Source: an uncultured Bacteroides sp. (GTDB taxonomy: Bacteria; Bacteroidota; Bacteroidia; Bacteroidales; Bacteroidaceae). Taken from it: DNA of 64,000 nt. Positions 25,176 to 34,013 of this stretch are shown here, piece after piece; position 1 is the first letter of the stretch; the number at the start of each line of letters is the position of its first letter. Position numbers and translations under genes: made by a program. The stretch covers positions 1 to 64,000 of the forward strand of contig UQPQ01000009.1 of NCBI GenBank assembly GCA_900542985.1. The letters run 5' to 3'. Below the pieces are notes generated by a model that was given only the letters and a program-made list of their open reading frames with translations, searched no databases and was not told the origin of the DNA.

Positions 25176-27758
25176 ATGAAAAAACATCTGAAACATTTCC
25201 TTTTGTTTGCAGTGCTTACTGTATGTAGTATTGCAACAGCTGTAGCTCAGGCTACATTGAAAGGTAGGGTCGTAGATGCTGATAACAGTGAGCCATTGAT
25301 TGGTGCTACTGTATCTGTTAGTGGAACTTCTTTAGGTACTATTACCGATGTAGACGGTAATTTTTCTTTCGAAGTAAAAGGCTCGAAAGCTACTTTGGTT
25401 TTTAGCTATGTAGGTTACAATGAAGTACGTCGGGAGGTAAAACTCTCGGGAAGAACGGTGGATTTGGGAGAGATTGTCATGAAACCGGATGCCATTGGCT
25501 TGGATGAAGTAAGTGTCATTGCTTCCATTATCAAGAGTGACCGTCAAACACCTATTCCTATTTCAAATGTGAAATTGGCTACAATTGAAGAGAAGGTAGG
25601 TAACTTGGAGTTCCCTGAATTGCTGAAGTCTACTCCGTCTGTATACGTAACTCGTGAAAGTGGAGGTTATGGTGACTCACGTATCAATATGCGTGGTTTC
25701 GATTCTTCAAATTTAGGTATTTTGATTAATGGTGTACCTATCAATGGTATGGAAAACGGTAAAGTTTACTGGTCAAACTGGTCTGGTTTGTCTGATGTTA
25801 GCCAATTCATTCAGGTACAGCGTGGTCTGGGAGCTTCTGCTTTGGGTATTTCTTCTGTAGGAGGTACCATGAACATGGTAACTAAGAGTACAGAAGCAAA
25901 ACGTGGAGGTTCTGCTTATGTTGGTATTGGTAATGATGGCTATCGCAAGTATTCAGTTTCATTGTCTACCGGTTTGATGGATAATGGTTGGGCTGTTACT
26001 TTGATGGGAGCTTTGAATACTGGTGATGGTTATGTAAAAGGAACAAATTATGAAGGATGGACTTATTTTGGAAATATCTCGAAAGTAATCAATGCTCATC
26101 ATAAATTGTCTCTTACTGCATTTGGTGCTCCTCAGTGGCATAATCAGCGTAGCACTATGCATAAGATTGAAGACTATAAAAACAGTCCCGACGGCGGTCG
26201 ATTTAATAATGGTTACGGATATATTAATGGTGAACTGACAGGTAGTGGATATGGTTATAATTTCTACCACAAACCTCAGATTTCATTGAACCATTACTGG
26301 ACTATTGATGAAAATTCTTCTTTGTCTACTTCTTTGTACGCATCAATTGCTACTGGTGGTGGACGCCGTGTTCGCGGTAATCATAGCGACTGGTTGACCA
26401 TTAATTATAATACAGGTCGTCCGGAAGAAGAAGCGATGATGACAGCTAATGGACTGATTGATTACGATTCGGCTATGAAGGCTAATGCTGAATCTGAAAA
26501 TGGTTCTCAGGCTATCTTTACCAATGCCATTAACGACCATAAGTGGTATGGAATATTGAGTTCTTATAAGAATCGCTTTACTGAGCATTTTACTTTCACT
26601 GGTGGTTTCGACGGACGTTACTATAGAGGTTATCACGCTGAAAAGATTGATAATTTGCTGGGTGGAGAATATTATTATCCGGGAAGTAAGGCTTTGGATT
26701 TTCAGTCACCTAACCAGAAACTGAAAGAAGGTGATTATGTACAGTATTATAGCATAGGTGAAATTGTTTGGGCAGGTTTGTTTGCTCAGGCAGAATATTC
26801 TGTAGAAAAATGGTCTGCTTTCGCTTCTGCTTCATTGACTGAAGAAGCTTATCGTTATCACGATCGTGGTGGAAAGCCTATTGACGGAAAGAAAATCTCA
26901 GACTTCTATCACTTCTTGCCTTGGAGTGTGAAAGGTGGATTTAACTATAAGTTTACAGAAAATCATAATGCATTCTTTAATGCTGGTTACTTTACACGTG
27001 CTCCATTCTTCAATTCTGTATTCCCCAATAATACCATTGAAGCAAATGCAGATGCTCCGTACGAAAAGATTATGACTTTCGAGTTAGGTTATGGTTTCAG
27101 CACTGAAAATTTCAACTTGGCTTTAAACGGTTATTATACTCGTTGGAACGATAAGAGTTTGCGCCGACAGATTACAGCTGGTGAATCTGCTAATATTACC
27201 GGTTTGGATGCTGTACATATGGGAGTTGAATTGGAAGCTACTTACAAACCGGTACAGAACCTGGAACTGAAAGGTATGTTCTCTTATGGTGACTGGAGAT
27301 GGGCTGATGATGTAAGCTTTACTTTATACGATGATATGGATAAGCCTATAGGTACTTACAATGCATATGTAAAAGATGTACATGTAGGAAACTCTGCACA
27401 GATGACAGGTGCCTTATCTGCATCTTGGGAAATGTTCAAAGGATTTAAGTTGAATGTCGATTATAACTATGCTGGTAAGAACTACGCTGATTTCGATCCG
27501 GCAAACCGTACCAGTAAATCTGATGCAGGTATAGACGCATGGCAGTTGCCTGATTTCTATACAATCGATTTGGGCTTGAGCTATCGCTTCGAATTATGCA
27601 AGGGCTTGAAAGCTGTAGTATATAGTAATGTGTACAACGTAACAAATACATGCTATATTGCTGATGCCAAAGATGGAGCAAACCATAACTGGGATACAGC
27701 ATTGGTATATTACGGATTTGGTACTACTTGGTCAACCGGTTTTAAAGTAATGTTTTAA
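25176..27758 (+). CDS. TonB-dependent outer-membrane receptor with carboxypeptidase-regulatory-like domain
   Basis: An 860-residue TonB-dependent transporter: signal peptide (to about residue 24, ...ATAVAQ), CarboxypepD_reg-like domain (about 27-103, LKGRVVDADNSEPLIGATV...VGYNEV), plug (about 130-230, with RINMRGF and IQVQRGLG) and a 22-strand barrel ending in a Phe (FKVMF). Length is shorter than classic SusC (about 1000) and the partner at 27779 is not SusD. It therefore resembles receptors for metal chelates, vitamins or peptides more than glycan SusC. Substrate unknown. The lipoprotein gene follows after 20 bases. Confidence 0.92.
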   Translation: MKKHLKHFLLFAVLTVCSIATAVAQATLKGRVVDADNSEPLIGATVSVSGTSLGTITDVDGNFSFEVKGSKATLVFSYVGYNEVRREVKLSGRTVDLGEIVMKPDAIGLDEVSVIASIIKSDRQTPIPISNVKLATIEEKVGNLEFPELLKSTPSVYVTRESGGYGDSRINMRGFDSSNLGILINGVPINGMENGKVYWSNWSGLSDVSQFIQVQRGLGASALGISSVGGTMNMVTKSTEAKRGGSAYVGIGNDGYRKYSVSLSTGLMDNGWAVTLMGALNTGDGYVKGTNYEGWTYFGNISKVINAHHKLSLTAFGAPQWHNQRSTMHKIEDYKNSPDGGRFNNGYGYINGELTGSGYGYNFYHKPQISLNHYWTIDENSSLSTSLYASIATGGGRRVRGNHSDWLTINYNTGRPEEEAMMTANGLIDYDSAMKANAESENGSQAIFTNAINDHKWYGILSSYKNRFTEHFTFTGGFDGRYYRGYHAEKIDNLLGGEYYYPGSKALDFQSPNQKLKEGDYVQYYSIGEIVWAGLFAQAEYSVEKWSAFASASLTEEAYRYHDRGGKPIDGKKISDFYHFLPWSVKGGFNYKFTENHNAFFNAGYFTRAPFFNSVFPNNTIEANADAPYEKIMTFELGYGFSTENFNLALNGYYTRWNDKSLRRQITAGESANITGLDAVHMGVELEATYKPVQNLELKGMFSYGDWRWADDVSFTLYDDMDKPIGTYNAYVKDVHVGNSAQMTGALSASWEMFKGFKLNVDYNYAGKNYADFDPANRTSKSDAGIDAWQLPDFYTIDLGLSYRFELCKGLKAVVYSNVYNVTNTCYIADAKDGANHNWDTALVYYGFGTTWSTGFKVMF

Positions 27759-27778
27759 TCGATAAAAGAATGATTAAT

Positions 27779-29680
27779 ATGAAATTCAAATATAATTTAA
27801 TTGCTATGTCGTTATTGGGAACCATGATGGTTTCGTGCGATCCCTTAGGCGACATTTATCAGGAAATAGATGCTCAGGGTTCTGATGTAACCAAAAGCAA
27901 AGAAGAATATGTCTTGACAAAGGCCGATTATGAAAGCATCGCAAAAGCAGCGTTGGCTGATGCAGGAGAAGATGAAACCAATAAAGCTTTGGCTAATAAG
28001 GTAAAGACTGATTTGGCTTTGAACTCGTTTGCTACTGCAGATAAGTATGTGCCTGCTATATTGAAATCTTTATATCCTTCGTGGGGAGAAGGTTCTACTG
28101 TAGGGGTTACATATAATTTCCAGGAAGAAATTTCAGAGGAAGTAAAACAGTTTGCTAATGTTGCTATCTATGAGTTGACAGACGATGACTATGCAAAAGT
28201 TTGGGGTGAAGAAGAAACAATGTCTTTCCTGAGTCCTAAACATGCTCCCGAAACAGTATTACCGGAAGTGTTGAAGGCTAGTATGTCGGATGCTTCTGCA
28301 GGTAGTTTTGTTGCAGTAGACTATAAGTACGATGAAAAGGATCCGGAATACGTACAGGGTCAAGACTTGTTCTCTGAAGATTTCAATTCATTGGAAAATG
28401 ATGCTTATGTAGATGCATTGCCAGGCTGGAAAGATTTAATTGTGGAAGGTACAAAAGGATGGCAGGCTAATGTATACAAGGAAGACGGATGTTTCGAACT
28501 GTCAGCTTATAAAGCTGGTGGTAAATTGGACCGTTGTTTGGTTACTCCTGCTGTAGCTATTACAAGTGCTGATGCCGGTTTTACTTTCGACTTGGCGATG
28601 GGATATTACAAAGGCGATTGTTTGTCTGTTTATGTATCGGATTCATATGATGGTGGAGATGCTTTCTCTGAAGCCAACTGGACAGAAATTACTTCATCTT
28701 TGAATTTTCCGGAAGGAAATTCTGGTGGATATACAGATGAAGCAAATGTGGGAACTTACTCGTTGGCTGCATACAATGGAAAGACCGTTTATTTTGCATT
28801 CCGTTATCGTGGCGAAGACGGTGTAGCAACTACTACCATACAGATTGACAATGTAAAAGTGACTACATCACGCATGTCTGAAACAAACGAAAAACCATAC
28901 AATGCGTTGTATCAGTTCGATGGCGCTCAGTGGAAAGCTTATAAGGGTAGTGAGGCTATATTGGTAGCTCCGGCAGATTATGATGCGATGGGTGCTCCGG
29001 GTTCTCACGACAATTTCAGCTCTTCTGATAAGCCTGAAAACTATTTGCCACAATTCCTGGCAGGTAAATATCCTTATGCACAGCAAGGCGATAGCAAGGT
29101 AGTTCTTTATAAATATTATGACAGTACCAATAAGACTACCACTATGATTGGCGACGAATATAAGTACGATACTGCTTGGACACTTAATAAGAACATTGTG
29201 ACCAAGAGCAAGGAGACTTATATCGTGGTAAGTGGCCAGTGGATTTTTAGCCCGATTGTAAATGTGTCAATGACCAAAGATGACTATCAGATTCTGGTAG
29301 ACTGGGTGGCAGAAAATCATCCGGGATACATTGATGCTAAATACAAAGATTCTGAATATTGGTTTGGTGCCAGTGTAAACTATTCAAACTTCAACGTTAG
29401 TTTGCCGAAACGTCGTTCTAACGACCCGGATGGTGTACTGACAGACAAGAGTGACGAAGAGGCTGAAGTATACCTTGCAAACATGGTTGCTGAGGGTGCC
29501 AAGAAGCTTTTGGAATTGAAATATCCGAATGCTGATGCTCAAATGAACGGAGCCGATGTACACTATGTTGTATCAACCACTGTATACGATGGCGGTTACT
29601 TCGTTTATACATTCAAGTTCAAGAGCTTGGGTGGAGGTCAGTTTGAACAGGCCGGTGAACCGGAGATTTCAAGTAAATAA
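27779..29680 (+). CDS. surface lipoprotein with choice-of-anchor-J-like domain, receptor partner
   Basis: A 633-residue lipoprotein. The ATG at 27779 gives a lipoprotein signal MKFKYNLIAMSLLGTMMVSC with C20 followed by DPLGD, acidic residues as in Bacteroides surface lipoproteins. Residues about 200-370 (DLFSEDFNSLENDAY...LPGWKD...TIQIDNVKV) look like a choice-of-anchor J / jellyroll domain, while the N-terminal third repeats Lys/Asp-rich helical segments (TKADYESIAKAAL). The ending is a further alpha/beta region. It has no SusD features. It probably caps or feeds the receptor encoded 20 bases upstream; the ligand is unknown. Confidence 0.75.
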   Translation: MKFKYNLIAMSLLGTMMVSCDPLGDIYQEIDAQGSDVTKSKEEYVLTKADYESIAKAALADAGEDETNKALANKVKTDLALNSFATADKYVPAILKSLYPSWGEGSTVGVTYNFQEEISEEVKQFANVAIYELTDDDYAKVWGEEETMSFLSPKHAPETVLPEVLKASMSDASAGSFVAVDYKYDEKDPEYVQGQDLFSEDFNSLENDAYVDALPGWKDLIVEGTKGWQANVYKEDGCFELSAYKAGGKLDRCLVTPAVAITSADAGFTFDLAMGYYKGDCLSVYVSDSYDGGDAFSEANWTEITSSLNFPEGNSGGYTDEANVGTYSLAAYNGKTVYFAFRYRGEDGVATTTIQIDNVKVTTSRMSETNEKPYNALYQFDGAQWKAYKGSEAILVAPADYDAMGAPGSHDNFSSSDKPENYLPQFLAGKYPYAQQGDSKVVLYKYYDSTNKTTTMIGDEYKYDTAWTLNKNIVTKSKETYIVVSGQWIFSPIVNVSMTKDDYQILVDWVAENHPGYIDAKYKDSEYWFGASVNYSNFNVSLPKRRSNDPDGVLTDKSDEEAEVYLANMVAEGAKKLLELKYPNADAQMNGADVHYVVSTTVYDGGYFVYTFKFKSLGGGQFEQAGEPEISSK

Positions 29681-29700
29681 TATTAGTTTATAGTTTTGGA

Positions 29701-29750
29701 AAATCCCTGTCCGAAGAGTGATATTTCACTTCCGGATAGGGATTTTTTTT
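29701..29750 (+). terminator. terminator of the receptor operon
   Basis: AAATCCCT...AGGGATTT with additional pairs inside (TCCG/CGGA) and a T8 tail. Confidence 0.85.
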
Positions 29751-29765
29751 GTGGTATGGTATAAA

Positions 29766-29809
29766 ACAACGATGCTTGTATCGTTGGTTTCCGATACAAG
29801 CATCGTTGT
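29766..29809. repeat. perfect 18-bp inverted repeat
   Basis: ACAACGATGCTTGTATCG (29766-29783), 8-base loop, and its exact complement at 29792-29809. No T-run follows directly. It sits between a terminator and a second hairpin in the convergent gap before prmA. Confidence 0.85.
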
Positions 29810-29813
29810 GGTT

Positions 29814-29856
29814 CGTTACTAATAACGTGAATACACGATACAAGTAACGTTTTTTA
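29814..29856 (+). terminator. second terminator-like hairpin
   Basis: CGTTACT (29814-29820) pairs with AGTAACG (29843-29849), enclosing a small CGTG/CACG hairpin, then T6. It contains another copy of CGATACAAG found in the preceding inverted repeat. Confidence 0.55.
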
Positions 29857-29869
29857 TATCACATGTAGC

Positions 29870-30715
29870 TTATTTCATTATAAACTTCACTGCTGCCCAG
29901 TTGTTCTTTTCGCGGTGATGTACAAATTCCAAGCCTAAGCTTTCTGCTTTTTCTCTCAGAACAGGTATATCTTCAACGTAGAATCCGCTCATGTAAATCT
30001 CCGAACCACTATGCATGCAGTTTGTATAAGCTGCCATATCGTTCATCAGAATGTTGCGGTTGATATTGGCAATAATCACATCGAATGGTTGGCGTCCTTC
30101 AAGTAAGGAAGCATCCCCCAGTTCTACTGTAATATTATGAATGTTGTTCAGTGCAATGTTGTCACGTGAGTTGTTTACACACCAGTCGTCAATATCGATG
30201 GCTGTTACCGGGTCGGCGCCACGCATACTTGCCAGAATGGCAAGAATAGATGTACCGCATCCCATGTCGAGGACAGATTTACCTTTCAGATCCGCATCCA
30301 GCAGTTCGCCTAAAATGGAACTGGTTGTTTCGTGATGTCCGGTACCGAAAGCCATCTGAGGATTGATTACAATATCATATTCAGCTTTCGGATAATCTTT
30401 ATGGAACGTGCTGTGTATTACACAACGGTTGTCTATTACTATAGGCTGGAAAAAGTTCTTTTCCCATTCTTCGTTCCAGTCTTTATCTTCCGGTTCAAAA
30501 ATACTGTAAGTTATATTTGTGTCGGGCAGGGGGAAGTCGGCCAATACATTTTTTAGTGCCTCTTCATCGAAAAGGCTTTGCTGAATATATGCCTGTATAC
30601 CTCCTTCACATTCTACAAAACTTTCAAAGCCTATCTCCGCAATCAGGGCAGATAGCACATCCGTAACAATTTCATTGCAAGGCTGTGCAGTAAAAGTAAT
30701 TTCAAAGTATTTCAT
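29870..30715 (-). CDS. prmA: ribosomal protein L11 methyltransferase
   Basis: A 281-residue class I AdoMet methyltransferase that trimethylates ribosomal protein L11. The N-terminal substrate domain (about 1-100) is followed by the AdoMet site: MAFGTGHHETT (PrmA hallmark), VLDMGCGTSILAI (motif I), and VIANINRNIL (the catalytic NIN). The C-terminal strand (NNWAAVKFI) is complete. Length is normal. Single gene, convergent with the receptor operon. Confidence 0.95.
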   Translation of the reverse strand: MKYFEITFTAQPCNEIVTDVLSALIAEIGFESFVECEGGIQAYIQQSLFDEEALKNVLADFPLPDTNITYSIFEPEDKDWNEEWEKNFFQPIVIDNRCVIHSTFHKDYPKAEYDIVINPQMAFGTGHHETTSSILGELLDADLKGKSVLDMGCGTSILAILASMRGADPVTAIDIDDWCVNNSRDNIALNNIHNITVELGDASLLEGRQPFDVIIANINRNILMNDMAAYTNCMHSGSEIYMSGFYVEDIPVLREKAESLGLEFVHHREKNNWAAVKFIMK

Positions 30716-30866
30716 ATATAGGAATCTTTAATTTCTACAAATATAAGTAAAATAGGAAAAACCTGAGGCCGAAATTGCGTATTTCCACTTGCAGGAAGAA
30801 AATATCTGTTTATTTTTGTAAGTAAGAACAATTGGATAAAGAAGAAAATTTAAAAATAAGACGCCT

Positions 30867-32033
30867 ATGAAAGGACGATTTATTACTTTATTGCTGATTG
30901 CCGTCTTACCGGCGTTGGCTATGGCGCAGAGTCATGATGACTTGTACTTTGTTCCTAAGAAGAAAAAGAAAGTAGAACAAAAAGAGGAGGTAAAGAAAGT
31001 ACAAAGCACAGATACTGTGGCTATGTATGCAGCAACCACTCCTACAAAGATAGTGGTAAAAGATGTGACCGGACAAGTGAGGGATGTAGATGAGTATAAT
31101 CGTCGGTATACTTCACGCGACAATACCTTTTCGGTAGAAAATGATACACTCTACATAGAGGAAAAACCTTACAGCGAACGTGGAGAGTGGGTGAATGGAT
31201 TTGAAGGTTCGCAGGACGATTATGAATATGCCATGCGTATCGTACGTTTCCGGAGTCCCCGTTATGCTATTCCTGTAAGCAGTCCGTTGTATTGGGAAGT
31301 AGTTTCTGGAGTTTACCCGTCATGGGATTGGAATGTATACGATGACGGAATGTATGCTTATGTATTTCCTACCTACAGCAATCCGATGTGGTGGAACTGG
31401 CGTTGGAACTGGGGATTCTACGGACCAAGTTGGGGATTCGGGTTCTATGGACCTAACTGGAGTTTCGGATGGGGTTCACCCTGGTATAGCAGCTGGTATT
31501 CTCCATATTGGTATGGCGGATATTGGGGTGGTTACTGGGGACCAGGTTATTGGGGACCGGGATGGCATCATCACCATCACTATCCTTATCATGGCTGGGC
31601 TGGTCCTTCTTATAATTACAATAACCGTCGCGAAAGTGTACGCTATGCTCGCCCTTCTTCTTCCTCATACCGTCGGGCTCTTGATAATAGAGGACGTACG
31701 GGAGGACGTGTGGTGGCTGGAAGCCGCGATGCAAACACATCGGTACGCAGCAATGGGGTACGTGTAGGCAGAGATAATGCAGTATATACTCGTCCAAGTA
31801 CTGGAGGTAACAGAGGAGGAAACAGTTATACCCGTCCTACTACCACTCGTCCTACTACTACCACTCGTCCTGCATCGAACAGTAACTCTTACCGCAATAC
31901 CAATGCATACGAACGTATGCGTAATTCTGGCTCAAACCGAAGTTACAGTAGTGGTTCAAGCCGCGGAAACTACTCTTCCGGAGGTGCTTCCGGTGGGGGT
32001 GGAAACGTACGTAGCGGCTCACATAGAAGATAA
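30867..32033 (+). CDS. secreted protein with aromatic/glycine-rich core and Arg/Ser/Thr-rich tail
   Basis: A 388-residue exported protein I do not recognise. Signal peptide (MKGRFITLLLIAVLPALAMA), then a Lys-rich stretch (KKKKKVEQK), then a folded-looking part to about residue 165. Residues about 165-250 are extremely rich in Trp, Tyr, Gly and Pro (repeats such as WGFGFYGPNWSFGWG), including a natural run of five His. The last 130 residues are low-complexity, rich in Arg, Ser, Gly, Asn and TTTRPTTT-type repeats. It lies 17 bases ahead of a FadL-like barrel gene on the same strand, so it may work at the outer membrane with it. Role unknown. Confidence 0.75.
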   Translation: MKGRFITLLLIAVLPALAMAQSHDDLYFVPKKKKKVEQKEEVKKVQSTDTVAMYAATTPTKIVVKDVTGQVRDVDEYNRRYTSRDNTFSVENDTLYIEEKPYSERGEWVNGFEGSQDDYEYAMRIVRFRSPRYAIPVSSPLYWEVVSGVYPSWDWNVYDDGMYAYVFPTYSNPMWWNWRWNWGFYGPSWGFGFYGPNWSFGWGSPWYSSWYSPYWYGGYWGGYWGPGYWGPGWHHHHHYPYHGWAGPSYNYNNRRESVRYARPSSSSYRRALDNRGRTGGRVVAGSRDANTSVRSNGVRVGRDNAVYTRPSTGGNRGGNSYTRPTTTRPTTTTRPASNSNSYRNTNAYERMRNSGSNRSYSSGSSRGNYSSGGASGGGGNVRSGSHRR

Positions 32034-32050
32034 TAAAAATAGAAATGGAT

Positions 32051-33676
32051 ATGAAAAATATAAAGACTATAGCAACTGCTTCTCTGCTGTTGTCATTTAT
32101 AGGGGCAACGGCACAGACACCCTATGATGCAGTTCGTTTTAGTGGTAATGAACTGAATGGAACAGCCCGTTTTGTGGGAATGGGAGGTGCCATGAGTGCA
32201 TTGGGGGCAGATATCTCTGTGATTGGTTCGAATCCGGCTGGTATCGGTCTGTTCAGAGGGCATGATTTTACGGCTTCCTTCGGATTTAATGCAACGAAGA
32301 CTGCAAGCGATTTCGGAGGAAATACAATGAACGAAAAACGCAACCGTGCTTCGTTCGACCAGATTGGGTTTGTATATACCAGTAAGATAGGAAACCGTAC
32401 CAAACTGCGTTATGTAAACTTTGGTTTCAATTATCATAAGAGTAAAAACTTTAACCGGCAGTTTGCTTCGGGAGGTATGTTGGGGGGAATCTCACAAACC
32501 GGACAGATGGCTAATATGATAAATGCCTGGATAGATGGTCCATCTACCTTGGATAAGCAAATTGGTGATATATACAATTACGGAATGCAAGGGTACGATC
32601 TTCCTAATCCATATCATCCTACTCAGTCTCCTTATCCGTATCTGGGCGTGATGGGAGTACGCAGTGAACTGGTATATGTAGGAACAGACGAGAAGGGTGA
32701 TTACCTTGATTATATGAGGGGTACAGCCAATGGCTATCGCAGTGTGGAAGAAGGAGGCATCAGTGATTATGATTTTAATGTATCGTTCAATGTAGAAGAC
32801 CGTATGTATTTTGGAGCTACCATCGGTGTACACGATGTGAGCTATCGCCGTACTTCATATTATACAGAAGATGTTGTCGATTATATAGATAATCCGAAAG
32901 TTGGTGGCTATTACGAAATTAATAATACTTTCAGTACAGACGGTACGGGATTTGACTTTAAATTTGGAGCGATATTCCGTCCTTTTGAAGAATCGCCTTT
33001 CCGTTTTGGAATAGCTGTTCATACACCTATCTGGTATGCACTGACCGATATTTATTCTTCTATGATGTATACACGTTTGGATGGAGAAAGTAGTACAGGA
33101 AAGCCTATTCATGTGGATTTTAAGGAATCTCCTCAATATTATACCGATGGAGATGTACTTCGTGACTATCAGATGGTGACTCCATGGCGTTTCAATGTAA
33201 GTATGGGTACAGTCGTGGCCGGGAATATTGCTTTGGGAGCCGAATATGAATTTATGAATTATGCTTCTGCCAAGTTGAAATATTCTGACGGTTACGATAT
33301 GGAAGAACAAAACAGCTATGCAAAGGACGATTTGAAGGGGGTACATACTGTACGTGTAGGAGCAGAAGCTCGTATTTTACCTTCATTAAGCGTACGTGCC
33401 GGATATAATTTCAGTTCTTCTGTTTTTAAAGAATCTGCTTATAAAGCTTTGGGAGCAAGTGATATGCGTACCGATACGGAGTATTTTAACGACTTCGGCC
33501 GTAATACGGTTACTGTAGGACTTGGATATCGCGGCAACCGCTTTTATGCCGATCTGGCTTATAAATATGATATGTATAAATCCGATTTCTATGCATTCAG
33601 TGATACTTCGCTGACTGCAACGAAAGTAGACAATAAACGCCATCAGTTGCTGATGACACTGGGAGTACATTTCTGA
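32051..33676 (+). CDS. FadL/OmpP1-like outer-membrane protein
   Basis: A 541-residue beta-barrel protein: signal peptide (MKNIKTIATASLLLSFIGATA, cut before Q), then the FadL-family plug segment ARFVGMGGAMSALGADISVIGSNPAG (here quoted in parts: MGGAMSALGAD and GSNPAGIG) and amphipathic strands ending in LGVHF. The family transports hydrophobic compounds; in Bacteroides such proteins are often labelled hemin receptors without proof. An ATG six bases upstream (32045) is also possible. Likely co-transcribed with the aromatic-rich secreted protein. Confidence 0.82.
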   Translation: MKNIKTIATASLLLSFIGATAQTPYDAVRFSGNELNGTARFVGMGGAMSALGADISVIGSNPAGIGLFRGHDFTASFGFNATKTASDFGGNTMNEKRNRASFDQIGFVYTSKIGNRTKLRYVNFGFNYHKSKNFNRQFASGGMLGGISQTGQMANMINAWIDGPSTLDKQIGDIYNYGMQGYDLPNPYHPTQSPYPYLGVMGVRSELVYVGTDEKGDYLDYMRGTANGYRSVEEGGISDYDFNVSFNVEDRMYFGATIGVHDVSYRRTSYYTEDVVDYIDNPKVGGYYEINNTFSTDGTGFDFKFGAIFRPFEESPFRFGIAVHTPIWYALTDIYSSMMYTRLDGESSTGKPIHVDFKESPQYYTDGDVLRDYQMVTPWRFNVSMGTVVAGNIALGAEYEFMNYASAKLKYSDGYDMEEQNSYAKDDLKGVHTVRVGAEARILPSLSVRAGYNFSSSVFKESAYKALGASDMRTDTEYFNDFGRNTVTVGLGYRGNRFYADLAYKYDMYKSDFYAFSDTSLTATKVDNKRHQLLMTLGVHF

Positions 33677-33719
33677 TTCTTACTGTCTGATAAAAAGTAG
33701 AAAAGAGATATTTCAGTTT

Positions 33720-33757
33720 AGGGCTGGCTTTGTAAAAACGAAGTCAGCCCTAATTTT
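33720..33757 (+). terminator. terminator of the FadL-like gene
   Basis: 11-bp stem, AGGGCTGGCTT (33720-33730) with AAGTCAGCCCT (33741-33751), with one T-G pair and a T-rich tail. Confidence 0.75.
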
Positions 33758-33851
33758 ATGTTTTTGACGGCTTTATCGGAAAAGCATTGTTCTTGTTTCT
33801 GTTGTATGAGGGTATTGTAGCGTATTACAACATAGAATGTGGTGTAACCGC

Positions 33852-33930
33852 CGTCGTCGTTTATACAGTCAGCGTCGCCGGTTGTATAGTTAGCGACGCC
33901 GATTATGCAGCCGACGTCGTCGGATATAGA
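33852..33930. repeat. 21-bp GC-rich tandem array B (convergent junction)
   Basis: Units begin at 33852, 33873, 33894 and 33915 (partial), for example CGTCGCCGGTTGTATAGTTA and CGACGCCGATTATGCAGCCG. GCGTCGC (33872-33878) pairs perfectly with GCGACGC (33893-33899). It sits between the convergent ends of the FadL-like gene and the DUF4421 gene, after the terminator at 33720. Confidence 0.8.
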
Positions 33931-34013
33931 AAAAGACAGATAGAAGGGAACGGTTTTATTGGTGGCATGAGATTTGGGTTCGGAGAAGAGCAACTGTATA
34001 TCGTGGTAAAGTT

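Noticed and set aside
27779..29680. SusD homologue next to the TonB receptor
   Set aside because: No SusD TPR-like helices or conserved SusD segments; a beta-rich anchor-J-like domain is seen instead.
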